DNA of 64,000 nucleotides. Origin: Epiperipatus broadwayi. Lineage: Eukaryota; Onychophora; Udeonychophora; Euonychophora; Peripatidae. The stretch spans positions 6,511,176 to 6,575,175 of the forward strand of contig JAQFVV010012420.1 in the NCBI GenBank assembly GCA_028023455.1. The letters are read 5' to 3'. A model generated the notes under the pieces. The model was not told the origin of the DNA. It was given only the letters and a program-made list of their open reading frames with translations, and searched no databases. Of this stretch, positions 49,736 through 61,049 are shown piece by piece. A program made the translations under genes and the position numbers. Positions within the stretch are counted from its first letter, which is position 1. Every line of letters begins with the position of its first letter.

Positions 49736-50771
49736 CTCTGAAATTAAGCAAACGTATGAATAACACCCCCCCAATGAAGAATTTTTAACCCAAAGTAGCT
49801 GAAACGTACAAATTGAAATGTCTAAATCACACAAATCCTTCTAATATACAAATTAAAATAATAAAAAAATAAAGAAAAGGCTATGAAATTTGAATTACAG
49901 CAAAAATAGTAAAACTATAATGAAAATGTCTAAAAAAGTAATGAATTTCACTTACTGATAATGAAGGACAGGGTAGTTTTTCAAAAAATATACACTAAAT
50001 TTCATCAGTTTAAATAAAGAAATAAAAGACTTTCTAAAAAGCAATAAGAACATTACACCAGAGAGGTTGTAATTGTCTACCAAAACTTTATCAAATTAAT
50101 TTTTTCTCTGCTTTCAAATTATGTAAAAGCATGAAAAATAAGTATTTTTCAAAAAGATTCTAAAGCATTAATTAATATATATTAAAAGGCAATAATAAAT
50201 GTACATGGAAAATTATATTTATCAAATTAATTATATTCTGCTTTCAAATTAAGGAAAAGCATTAGAATATTTTAAAAATAGATTTAAAGAAATGTTCAAG
50301 AAAAATTCTTACCCAATTTTTTTCAAGGCTGACTTGTAGCAGGTTTTTCAGTCTTCTTGCAGCCGTACGTAATAACGTTCAAATTTTCCCGCCTCATGGA
50401 GAAGCTTTTTTTCAACAGATTTCATTTAGCCCATTTAAGTTAATAACAACAGATTTAGTAACGATCCTTATTTGCTTTAAAAAATAAAACAAAGATAGTA
50501 CAAATTAAAGGCAGACTTTTTTACATAATTAAATCCGTACATATTTATCAATTAAAGATTTAAAAAGAATCTACTTACATTTCTATACATTACACATCAC
50601 AGTTTAGTTCCGCAAAAAAAATAGACAAAAAGAGAGTTGAAATTTTTAGACTTCGATGCAAAATCATTGGTAGTAACAAATTAACTAAACAAAAAATAAA
50701 AATAATCTCAACAATGTCTATTTGTAGCAGTACAAATTATTAAATATGTCATAATAAAAATAAACAGAGAG

Positions 50772-52328
50772 AAATTTATCCCTTGCAGGCTTCTTACCGA
50801 TTGTTGATGCTGCTGCAGGATAACCAAGTGGTGACATGGCATAAGTTACAACAACCAAAGTTTTCATTATGTTATAGTGTTTATAGACTATAAAATCTTT
50901 AAATTAATATGCACAACCTTCTTGGTAAGTTGCTTGGTAATTCAGACAAGTAATTATATTTCAAAATTTTAAAAGTATAATGTTTAATAATTACTACTCT
51001 TGTAGCAGCTAGAATATTAAATTAATATATTCTGCTTTTAGTTTCATACAAGTCAGACATGTAGTATTGTTCTTATGAGATTACATGATTAGCAAACTTT
51101 AATTTATAGTTGCAGTCAAAATTCTAATTAAATTATTACACATGAAAATTTCTATTTCATTTCGATTTCTGCATATACATATACACACAAACATAATAAA
51201 TACAGTGCTGGTTTTAACTGTTATATGTAATCTCCAATCTTGACTAATTGAAACAAACACTGTTGAAAAATATTTCAATTCCGCCCCTACTAAATTGCTT
51301 GACCAATACAAAATGACCATTTGTATTATCATCCCTGAATGTATATAAGGATGGGAAAATCTAATTGTTTTAAACAAAGGTGAAAATATTATTAATTCAG
51401 ATGGAAAGACAATCACATTCATATATATATATTGTACAGCCCACCTTCTTTTATTTGTCAACAAAGATATGGAAACATCTATTTTCTTTTAGATTTATTT
51501 ATTCTATCTCTTTCATTTAGTTTCTATTACTATTTTTGAAGGCTTCGGGATCTTTCAGGTAGAGATAATAATATCACTGGTAGCAACCTCCAATAATATT
51601 AACACTCTGCTATTAAATTATAACACTGCCTCACCCAAGCACTTTATTTATTTTAAGGAAAAAAACCTTTAGGTGCCAGTTAATGAAAAGGGTAACTAAC
51701 GTGCTTGCTCAACCAGCTACGAATTTAGTACCTGATCTCCCCAACTAGCTCATCGGACTTTAGCTATTCTCAATTCTCCACCTATATTATGAATATCTAT
51801 CTATTTCCAATATTTATGTGACAAATATTTGACAAGAGAATACTTATATGTTATTAATTCTATGGCATAAATCCCTCCCTTACTTTCAACCTTACTTAAC
51901 AATAATTAAAATATTTATTTCCAGCTTTCCTTAAATGCTCGTTCTTGTCTTATAATAAACACATACACACATTATATTAAAGTATACATTTAATATGTTC
52001 AAATTATCCACATATGCATTTAAATAATAAATAAAATAAAACACATATTTAATTATGTAATGCACACAGATAACTAATGGGATCTTTGATTTAAAAGTCT
52101 TATTATGAAAGCTAAGCTAATGCATGTAGATAGGTCATGAAAATTAATAGTTCTTTATTTGGTTAAATTTAAATTATAGTTCTTGAAATGTTTAATATTT
52201 GAAGACAAAATGAATGTTTACCTAGAATTTGAACATGTGAATAAGTTGATAAATTCTGAATAATTAATAACTTTTAATGATTTTTTTTTAATGCTGAATG
52301 ATCTAACAATACAAAATCTCCCTTTTAT
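50772..52328 (-). repeat. Right arm of the giant inverted repeat
   Basis: Complement of the left arm. Differences include GTGCTGGTTTTAAC in place of the left arm's counterpart near 48.60 kb, and small indels near 50.80 and 51.58 kb. Ends AAAATCTCCCTTTTAT. Confidence 0.88.
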
Positions 52329-52772
52329 TGTTAGTGTTCCTTATCTGAGGATCGATCGAACAATCTGATGCAATCCTATTGGGCTTTTATTCCTTTTATT
52401 TAAGTGTTCAAACTTTGTTCTAGTCCTTCCATTGTTTTTTTTATTTTAATCAAACAGAAATACTTAGTCTCTTTGTTTGTTAATTATCTCCATTGTTTTG
52501 ATTTTAAGTTTTCAATTCTTTTATCTGCATTGCATTAGCTTTCTATTTTATCATTAAAAAATTCCTTTCTTTTAACTATTATTTATGGACACACACATTC
52601 CTTATTACAAGACAAAATGAGAGATTTATTTTATTAATTTAAAACTAACAATGCTAATCATTTTCCCGTTAATTATTATTTATTACCGAAATCTTTTCAC
52701 CTCCCTTTTCTTTTATTCTTTTCCTTTTCTCAAACTTTCATAAAAATCTTTCTGAAATTTAACCTAATGTTA

Positions 52773-53592
52773 CTTTAGTATTATTCAACCGATGACATAT
52801 TACACTTAGCGATTTTCCTTCTGATAGACGTCGATGATAACATGACAATGTTGTTATGGCAACCAAGTCACTGGCATGATTAATCCATGAGAGAGTCAAT
52901 TTTTGGATTATTTGACCCCGAGATTTAAAAATCAGACAGAGGTTTGGGAAATTTTGTTATTTGTCTGTCTTTTGTGATTTTGCTATTCAAGGCTTCACAG
53001 TGATTTTTTCATTCCGTCATATTGTGATTTTGCTATTCATGGCTTTCTGTCATATTGTAATTTTGCTATTCACAGCTTTACACTGATTTATTAGTTCTGT
53101 CATATTGTGATTTTACTATTTACAGCTTTCTGTCATAATGTGATTCATGACCCTACACTGATTTATTTTGTTCTGTCATATTTCTGTTTTTGCTACAAAT
53201 AGCTGAAACTACTGATCTTACATTGTGGAATTTGCTGAGTACTGAAGAATAAGCTGATCCTTTCTATGTGATTTTGGAGCACATATCCCAATTCAGTCCA
53301 CTGCAGCGAACGCTATTTGTAAGTAATTTTCATTTTTGTTTCTAATAAATAATGTCATTTTGATGTATATTATTTTGTAAATTCTTCTGAAATTATAAAA
53401 AGTACAATTAATCAATTTTATTTTCAATATCTGAATTATATTATACAGAAATTTTTTTTTGTAAATTCATCGCAATTATAAAAATTATAATTAATTACTT
53501 TTGATAATCACTTGGAGACGTTATCTTAAAAATCACAAGATCAGACTGATATGGCTTTAGGGTAATACGTCATTGGTTGGATAATACTAAAG
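52773..53592. mobile_element. MITE-like element with terminal inverted repeats, 820 bp
   Basis: The left end CTTTAGTATTATTCAACCGA and the right end, the complement of CTTTAGTATTATCCAACCAA, form terminal inverted repeats that continue through TGACnTATTAC. The interior has a tandem block (52.97-53.19 kb) and AT-rich units (GTAAATTCATCGCAATTATA) shared with 62.8-63.04 kb. A compact 185-bp relative is at 63375-63559. No transposase. Confidence 0.85.
52965..53190 (+). repeat. Tandem repeat inside the MITE
   Basis: Repeated TCATATTGTGATTTTGCTAT, TCA(C/T)GGCTTT and CACTGATTTATT modules, alternating long (about 75 nt) and short (about 40 nt) versions. Confidence 0.75.
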
Positions 53593-54404
53593 AACCAAAC
53601 TAACTTTTAAAAATAACATTTTTTTAAAATTTTCTTTCAATAAAATTCATCTCGTTAACTACTAGAAATATGTAATGAATACATCAGTACAATATATTGT
53701 GATGACCACATAAAGTCGTCGACACACATATATATTTATTAATAAAATTAGAAAGTAATAAAGGTGAAATAAATTAGCTAATAAATTTTTTTTAAAAAAA
53801 AAGAAAGGAAGGAAAAGAAAAATTGAAATTCTAATGTCAAAATCACTGTGGATTGTGTAATAGTAAGAGAAGGGGAGGGGGGGCTGCATAAATAGAGATA
53901 TGCGACTCTTTCTCTCTTGTAAGAAATGCTAGAAAGTTATTTTTGTTTATTGTGGGAGAGGGGAAGTGGATGCATAAAAAAAAAGGCGTTTCTTCTCTCT
54001 TTTAAAAAAAATATACTATAACAAATTAAAATAAATGTAAAATGTAAATGTGAAAGAAAAAATGAATGAATTGTAAACTTTAAATAAAATAAATGTAATA
54101 TGTGATATATAAAAAGAAACAATATGGCCGTAGGTGTGAAAGTCTGTTGGACAAATTAAATTCCACGGACAAAGAAATGTTATCAATGGAAGATCTTGGC
54201 CTGATCTGTTAAATTAATTGGGACTTACATTCCATCCACTTATTAAATAAAGAAACATAATGATAAGAATTGGTTGGAAATCTAAGTCTTAATTAAAAAA
54301 ATTTAAAAACAACGAACAAAGAAAGATATTAATAAAATTACAATTTTTGTCTGGCATTGCTAGTAGAGACTTTAGAGAAGCAACAGCTAAAAAGAAAATG
54401 GAAG
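53593..54404. other. AT-rich DNA, no gene seen
   Basis: Purine-rich runs and short frames of low complexity. No gene recognised. Confidence 0.45.
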
Positions 54405-54455
54405 AAGTGCATGGCTAGTGGCGTTAAAGGGACATAGGTTCGGATTCGAGCCGTC
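54405..54455 (+). repeat. tRNA-like Pol III box A/box B pair, possible SINE head
   Basis: TGGCTAGTGG at 54412-54421 fits box A and GGTTCGGATTCGAGCC at 54437-54452 fits box B, but the spacing is too short for a normal tRNA and there is no acceptor stem. Probably a decayed SINE or tRNA pseudogene. Confidence 0.4.
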
Positions 54456-54518
54456 TCATCACTGACTCGCAATGTAAGATCTTTGCCTGACCTGCTAGAG
54501 GGACCACCGCTTCTGTAG

Positions 54519-54709
54519 CTGTCAATTGAAACTCAACCTAAAGAATCAACCAGCAAACTGGATGAAAATAACCCCACAAACTAAGGAAGTTAATGGAGAA
54601 CCTAAGGAATCAACAAGCAAAAACTGGAACGAAATAACCCCACAAACTGAGGAAGTTAATCAAGAGTGCTCGGAAGAAATACCCATGGGACAATTACAAC
54701 AAAGCCTAG
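54519..54709 (+). CDS. Candidate exon with a duplicated peptide motif, frameshifted
   Basis: Acceptor CCGCTTCTGTAG ends at 54518 and donor CCTAG|GTAAAA follows 54709. Two imperfect 65-66 bp units lie inside. Unit 2 encodes PKESTSKNWNEITPQTEEVN. Unit 1 encodes PKESTSK in one frame, but after a two-base shortening (AGCAAACTGG against AGCAAAAACTGG) the rest (NWMKITPQTKEVN) is read in another. The hydrophilic, Thr/Pro/Glu-rich composition is unlike random AT-rich DNA here. Either a decayed exon or part of an unrecognised element. No family known to me. Confidence 0.3.
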
Positions 54710-54759
54710 GTAAAAGCATGCATACATTTTCATTTATCTTTTATTCATAACTAAATATA

Positions 54760-55494
54760 AAATCCATGATTTGATAGAATAGAACTCTATCAACAGGACA
54801 TTAAGAACTTTAATATCTGATCTATTTTCATATATTTATTATAGCCAAGTATTTATAAGTGTGTGTTTATTATTGTTATTATAATGTAATTTTTTTATAT
54901 AAAGTGTAAATATTTTTATTAAACATATTTGTCATTAAATTTCGTATCCTTGCTTTATTCTCCTATCACCAAGCTACGACAGGGGGAAAACTGTAAGTAG
55001 TGATTAAAGGGGCATACTGATTTGTTTAAGATATTCATGTGCTGCTTGTTCGTGCGAAATCCCAATTCTAAAAAATAAATAGCAAGCGCTGGACATTCAT
55101 TAAGTTTCTTTGAAATAGTTTGCGTTGTTCAGCAGCCGAGGGTATCTTGGTTGGGAAAAATAACGCCAAGATAATATGTACGTATTGCCTTGGGGTTCGA
55201 TCAAGGGTATAGATATGAAATTAAGTTTGTATCTGTATTAGCTCTCTGCTTGTATTGTAACGGCGTTGGTTAAAATAATAAATAAGATAATAAAGAATTT
55301 AAGTTGTAAACAATAAATGGATAGAAATAAAAGTTATGAAAAGAATAAATGGATATAATAAATAAGTATAATATAGAATAAAATAATCGAAATAAATATA
55401 GTTGAAGGTACAAATAATTAATCAACCGTACGAATAACCATTTTCCGTTATAATATATATATATAATTTTATAAATCGATGTCTGTCTTTCTTT
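54760..55494. other. Mixed AT-rich DNA, no gene seen
   Basis: The 55.0-55.26 kb part is less AT-rich (CAGCAGCCGAGGGTATCTTG, GCCTTGGGGTTCGATCAAGG) but gives neither a frame nor a foldable tRNA. Confidence 0.4.
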
Positions 55495-56652
55495 AAAATA
55501 ATATATGCAAATTTATAAATAAATATTTAAAACTACAGTATTTAAAAGCTTATATATATATGTATAACAGTCACTTAGGAGCACTTTCAACTAACTTGTA
55601 GCTTTATCAACTATCATGTTTAAAATGTCAGCTTTTCCATAATTCAATGATGTCAACTTTCCCATAATTCTGTGATCTTAATGTTTGCAGCTTGCCTATT
55701 AACCAAATGTTGCTTGTATTTACATATTAACATCGCCTCTTTAATTTTCCTTTTATTATTATTTCTTTCAGTTTCCAATATTTTTACATTGTTATAATTA
55801 AAATTGAAACCATAAATACATGATTTATTATGGTCATAAAAGACAGAAGCTGATAAATTATCATTATTTTTAAAATTTTGTTTTGTATTTTGAACCCTTT
55901 TAAATCCTTTGTTCTTTTTTCCAATGTGCACCTCGATTCACCTATATAACTACAGCCACACCCACATGTCCATTTGTAAATGATACAATTTTTATTTGTA
56001 AATAAAGTTTTATCCTTTGAATTGTTTATTAATTTATTTAATGTAGGTGGTGCATAAAATGCAATATCACATATTTCTTTATAAATTTTTTTAATGAAAC
56101 TTGCCTGTTGATTTGGAATATATGGTATTGATATCCACAATTTTTTATTAGAATAATTAACACTATTGTTATTTTTATATTTATAAATAAAATTTTTAAT
56201 AGTATAATAAACAGAATCATAATTGTATCCTACGTTTAACAATTCATTATAATAAGTTTCAATATTTTTAGTTTTATCTGATGCATATTTACAAAGGTTA
56301 TAATTTCTAAATAAAAAGTATTTCAAACCTGCCATTTTATGTGACATTGGTACTTTTGATTCATATGGAATATATCCTCTTTTTGCTATTGGTTTAAGAG
56401 TCATATAGTAATCCAGTTTATCCTTGTTTCTGGTTATCTTGAGATCTAAAAATTGTATACTCATTAAGATCACAGAATTATGGGAAAGTTGACATCATTG
56501 AATTATGGGAAAGCTGACATTTTAAATGTGATAGTTGACAAAGCTACAAGTTAGTTGAAAGCACTCCTAAGTGACTGTTATACATATATATATTTATAAG
56601 CTTTTAAATACTAAATTTTTAAATATTTATTTATAAATTTGCATATATATAT
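55495..56652. mobile_element. PLE fragment enclosed by 189-bp inverted repeats
   Basis: The left arm 55495-55683 and right arm 56462-56652 are inverted copies with few differences. They share ATGTATAACAGTCACTTAGG, CAACTAACTTGTAGCTTT, AATGTCAGCTTT and a twice-occurring CCATAATTC motif. The 0.78-kb interior is entirely PLE coding sequence on the minus strand. The coding match stops at the arm borders. Either the arms are inverted PLE terminal (pLTR-like) repeats or a foldback element captured a PLE piece. Confidence 0.8.
55653..56473 (-). pseudogene. PLE reverse transcriptase end, linker and GIY-YIG endonuclease
   Basis: The frame 55784-56473 begins at the arm border with SIQFLDLKITRNKD (F-L-D-L block of the reverse transcriptase end), then YYMTLKPIAKRGYIPYES, SHKMAGLKYFLFRNYN, the linker YNELLNVGYNYDSVYYTIKN and APPTLNKLINNSKDK, and the nuclease IYKWTCGCGCSYIGES with RCTLEKR. 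A frameshift near 55.9 kb moves the rest (NNVKILETERNNNKRKIKEA, with the catalytic glutamate region) into the frame 55653-55931. The catalytic reverse transcriptase core is absent. The best preserved PLE in the window, yet inactive. Confidence 0.9.
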
Positions 56653-56819
56653 ATATAAATCAAACTTTCCCACAGAAGAGTCCATTTTAATTTTTATGCA
56701 AGTGCAAAATTTTAAGACAAATACAATAAAAATTTCTTTAGTTGAAATTTTGGACTCTCCTGTGAATATATTAATAAGGCTGTTTCAAGTAAATTGCAAT
56801 GTTTTTACCATCCAGTGTA

Positions 56820-57270
56820 ACAAGTGCAAATGATCAGTTTGTGCTGGTTGAGAACTTTGCAGTGGGAGTGCTGAAATATTTTTCAACAGAGTTTGCTTTT
56901 ATTGGCAAAAACGAAGATTAAATATAACAGTTAAAAAAAGTTGTATGTAATGACATAAAGTTCTTCACTTGCATGGTATTTAAAATAAGTAATTAATAGA
57001 ATCCTGTTTATGAAAGTTTAAATTAGACAATATATAAATGAGTTTGTGCTTCCATCAAGATTGTAATGGTTTTTTTTTTCATGTGTCATGTTTTCACACT
57101 TGTTTAAAACAGTTACTACATTTGTAAACACTTGTAGTTATCCAGGTCAGCTAATACAAATGATCATATTTATTGGTTGGGCAATTTAGTATAATAGTAG
57201 TACAGAAATGTATTTCAGCAGTGTTTGGTTTCATTTGTCAAGACCGGAGATTATATATATTAATATAAAA
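56820..57270 (+). repeat. Two degenerate relatives of the giant-repeat arm segment
   Basis: 57.09-57.27 kb follows 48.42-48.60 kb: TCACnnTTGTTTAAAACA, ATACAAATGnTCAT, GGGCAATTTAGTA/AAGCAATTTAGTA, TTTCAnCAGTGTTTG, CAAGAnnGGAGATTA. 56.82-56.94 kb carries a second, partial copy (GAAATATTTTTCAACAGAGT, AGATTAAATATAACAGTTAA). Frames are not conserved among copies. Confidence 0.7.
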
Positions 57271-57415
57271 TGCTGAAGCAGAGTTTATAGTTCATTTAAT
57301 AGCAATAATTGAGATGAGTATATTTTCATGCTTGTTAATCATATTTACAAAAATATATTCAGCTCATTTACTTCTATTAAATAATTTATAAACTCTGCTT
57401 CAGCATTTTATATTA
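57261..57415. repeat. Small foldback element
   Basis: Exact 29-bp inverted arms (TAATATAAAATGCTGAAGCA, AGAGTTTATA) at 57261-57289 and 57387-57415, with a 97-bp spacer. Confidence 0.88.
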
Positions 57416-57440
57416 GTATTAAAAATGGCAGAATATAAAA

Positions 57441-58269
57441 GATATATATAAAGAGCATGCTAACAGTTCTAAACAAGCTTGTTTTCTTTAGTATTTTATT
57501 ATTATTATAATTATTTTTACCCATAAATGCAGCAAGAGAATGCATTCAGATTCTTTTATCTAGACTTATCCACATCCTCAAATTGGTTTTGAGCTATTGT
57601 TCTTGTCAGTGAAGAGCTAGGACATCCAGATACCAGATCCAAAATACAAACTCAAGCCTAGCATTTATGTAATCCTTAACTATTAAGTAAGGAATCTGAA
57701 ATTTTCAGGCATTTATACATATTCAAATCCAGCTATCCAATTCAAGTATTCATATGGGACTGAACTAAATTTATAAACTCCATATATTAATAGTCTTAAT
57801 AATCTAATATAGCCAAAGCCTAGATAAACTAATAATAATAAAATCAAGTCAAACATCACATGATTTATGTAGCTTGTATTTTCAAATGTAATATAAAAAG
57901 CATACAAGTAGCTCTAAACAAGCTTATTTTTTATTATTATTAATTTTACCAATAAATGCAGCAAGAGAACACATTCAAAATCTCTATCTAGATTTATCCC
58001 CAAACCAGTTTTGAGCTATGTCTATTATCAGTGAGGAGCTAGAACATCCCGAATCTGTTGACTGGGTGTCTTAGCTCTTCACTGACAAGAACTATAGTTT
58101 GAAACCAATTTGGGGATAAGTCTAGATAGAGATTTTGAATGCATTTTCTCGCTGCATTTATTGGTAAAAAATAATAATAATAAATAACTTGTTTAGAGCT
58201 ATTAGCATGCTCTTTATATTACATTTGTAAATAAAAGATACATAAGTTATGTGATGTATGACTTGATTT
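57441..58269. repeat. Palindromic family C element plus an extra arm
   Basis: 57841-58269 is a palindrome with arms of about 200 bp: AATCAAGTCAnACATCACAT, TAGCTCTAAACAAG, CAATAAATGCAGC, TCTATCTAGAnTTATCCCCA, centre near 58.05 kb. Directly left, 57441-57680 is another arm copy (GCATGCTAACAGTTCTAAAC ... GCAAGAGAATGCATTCA). Fragments of the same family lie at 35.0-35.5 kb. Confidence 0.8.
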
Positions 58270-59021
58270 CATTAATATATATATATACAGAATTCACATT
58301 GATCAGTCATTTTATGTGACAAATCACAAATATCTCCATTATAATAACAATTAAATAAGGATTAATTATATTATTTTATATATCATAATCATCTATTCAT
58401 TTATAATATTCAGGCAAGCCATTGCATATAAATAAACTTGACAAATGATTCCTAGAAAAACTGAATGGCATCACTATAAATCTTAAATTTTGAGTTGCCA
58501 TGTATTCTACAAAGAATTATATAAAATCCACATATACATGTTTATATTTCCCTTATCATTGTTTCTGCTATTCTTCATATAGAATAATAAATTGTTATTT
58601 AATATTTAAATCAATTTATTGCAGAGGTAAGAGGTAATGACTAATAATTTAATTGTTGAAAAAGTAATATAAAGTTAAATACAAATATATATAAATAAAT
58701 ATACTTGAAGAATATGTTATAGGAGTTATTTTTCTGATTTAACCATTCTATACAAACAGTTTGCTTTGTGGAAAGCAATAATATCACTATCTTGATTTCA
58801 TTTCCTTAAAGAAGTATTTTTCATCATGTTACCTGAATAGTATCTAATTAATTAAACTTTTGATATCAAAATTAATAATTATATTCTGTGAAATCTTGAA
58901 ACTCTATACTTTTTATTAGCTAATTAATTTGTAGTATAAGCAGCCAGTTAATTATTCCAAATTGTATCCACTATTTTTTGTTTTAACTCAGTGTTTAATA
59001 TATAAATTATTTTATTTATAG
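58270..59021. other. AT-rich DNA, no gene seen
   Basis: No gene recognised; ends at the 3' tail of the RTE LINE. Confidence 0.5.
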
Positions 59022-59040
59022 TCATCATCATCATCATTAT
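59022..59040 (-). repeat. Triplet 3' tail of the RTE element
   Basis: TCATCATCATCATCATTAT on the plus strand, that is ATAATGATGATGATGATGA on the coding strand, directly after the last conserved RTE sequence. Confidence 0.85.
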
Positions 59041-59044
59041 CAAT

Positions 59045-61049
59045 TCACTGCAGGATGAAGGTCTCTCCAAGTTTAATCCATCTTCTCCAATCTTTAGCTT
59101 CTCTTCTCCACATCACCCCTGCACACTTTCCTATTTCATCAATCCATCTCACATGTGGGCTCTTTCTGGGTCTTTTACAATCTCTTGGAATCCAGTTTAA
59201 AATTTCAATTGTCCCTCTATTATCATCTCTTTTAGCAATATGTCCAGCCCAACTCCACTTCAATCTTTTAATTTTTTCAATGAGGTCACTAACACTGTTT
59301 GTTCTCTTCCCCATACATTGTGTTTTCAATCTCTTCTTGTTATTCCCAGCATACATCTCTCCATACTTCTTTGAGTTGTCTGGAGTCTCTGTATTGCTCT
59401 TCTATTAAGTGTTCAAGTCTCAGATCCATAAGTAAAAACTGGTAAAACACATTTGTTAAAAAACGTCCTTTTCAAACACATAGGCATATTTCCTTTTAGT
59501 ATCAAGTTCTTTCTACCAAAAGCACTCCAACCAAGTTTAATTCTATAATTAATTTCCTCCATTATGTTTTCATCTGTATTAATAATCTGACCAAGGTATT
59601 TGTAACTGTTAACTTCTTCTAATTCATCATAATCAATCTTTATTTTCATATTTTGAGCAAATCAATTAAACATTACTTTAGTCTTTTTAACATTTATCTT
59701 TAGTACTACTTTCCTGCTTTCATCTGATAACTCCTGCAACATTTCCTGCAGCTCTGAAGCATTATTTGCAAAAACAACTACATCATCTGCGAAATCTAAA
59801 TGACTTAAATAATCTCCATTTACTTTCACTCCTTTAGTTTACCATTTTAATCCACAAAATACTTCTTGCAGCACTGCTGAAAAAAGTTTGGAGATATGGA
59901 ATCACCTTTTCTTACAACTTTCTCAATGTTGACTTTCCCAGTATCATTATGTAATCTAATTGTTGCTGTTGCATTTTTATAAATATTCTTTAAAATATGA
60001 CAATATCCTGGATCTATACCTTGATGATCCAATGCTTTAATCACTGAAGAAATGTTTATAGAATCAAATGCTTTTTCATAATCTACAAATCCAAAACATA
60101 ATGACAACTCATATTCATTTGTCCTTTCTATAACTTCTCTCAATACCTGAATATGATCTACTGTACTAAAACCACTTTTAAATCCAGCTTATTTTCTTGG
60201 TTGGTGGAAATCCAATGTTCTCTGTAGATGAGTTGTAATTATCTTGGTAAAAATTTTATATAAAACTGATAAAAGACTGATAGGTCTGTAATTTCTAATA
60301 TCTTCTTTATCACCTTTTTCAAATATTAATATTATTACTGCATTCTTTCAATTATCTGGTACATCTTTATCATTTAGACATTTGGTATATAACTTTGCTA
60401 AAAAAAATTCTATTTCTTCACCTGCTTCTTTTAATATATCAATTATAATTCCATCATTACCTGGAGCCTTTTCTTTCTTCATACATTTAATTGCATGTCT
60501 CACTTCTTCATTTAAAATTGTGGGCAATTTGTAAGATGTAATAGATATAGGAGGTACTTGTTCTTTATTACTATATAATTCTTGATAAAAATCTTCTACC
60601 AATTTCATGATGTCATCTCTCTTTTTAGTAATAATGCTAACTTTTTTTCTTATTGCAGATATAAATTTCCTACCAATACCAAAATGTTGTTTTACATTCT
60701 TAAGACTTTTATTTTCTTCTACAGCTTTTCTTGCTAGTTCACAGTTATACTTTCTTATATCATTTTCAACTCTTTTCTGCACCATTTTACAAAATTTGAG
60801 ATATTCAATTCTTTTTAATGCATCATTTTTGTATATCTTCATATTCCTTCTTTTCTTCATAAATTCTCTAGTCTCAATAGAAATTTTATTGGTCAATTGC
60901 TGCTTTTTTCTACCAGCTATCTTTGTTGCAGTTTTTAAAAGTGTATCAGTTATTTTCATATTAATTTCATTAAAATGTGAATCATGTTCAAAATCTACTA
61001 ATACTTGAAACCGATTTGTAAGTTCTAATTTAAATTTATTAGAATGTTT
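59045..61049 (-). pseudogene. RTE reverse transcriptase and C-terminal region, degraded
   Basis: Follows the endonuclease in the same frame after a stop at 61050. Recognisable in order: connector with KAPGNDGIIIDILKEAG (about 60440), [19 protein letters not shown] (about 60270), GFKSGFSTVDHIQ (about 60165), motif A FVDYEKAFDS with its aspartate (60080), RKGDSISPNFF (59905), the catalytic FADD (59782-59793), YKYLGQIINTDE, VLPVFTYGSET, and the C-terminal LKWSWAGHIAKRDD with RWIDEIGKCAGVMW (59.05-59.36 kb). Stops interrupt at 60348, near 60189 and near 59840, and frameshifts lie near 59.87 and 59.4 kb. The catalytic residues themselves remain, so the decay is moderate. Confidence 0.92.

Larger units (their letters stand above)
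47480..52328. repeat. Giant inverted-repeat element, 4.85 kb
   Basis: Left arm 47480-49045 and right arm 50772-52328 are inverted copies, each about 1.56 kb and differing mainly by scattered substitutions and small indels. The outer termini are ATAAAAGGGAGATTTTGTAT and its complement. The 1.73-kb centre is single-copy and contains two tandem arrays. No transposase, polymerase or capsid-like frame is visible in arms or centre; the matching 105- and 121-codon frames in the two arms are not kept in related copies at 57.1 kb. I see no clear target-site duplication. It could be a non-autonomous long-TIR/foldback transposon or a local inverted duplication. Confidence 0.9.

Noticed and set aside
47480-52328. 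Polinton/Maverick identity for the giant inverted repeat
   Set aside because: No integrase, DNA polymerase B, ATPase or capsid-like frame in arms or centre, the element is far too short, and the termini do not match what I know of that group.
59055-59408. 117-codon plus-strand frame, and similarly 60607-61008 and 61146-61577
   Set aside because: Antisense shadows of the RTE coding region on the minus strand.
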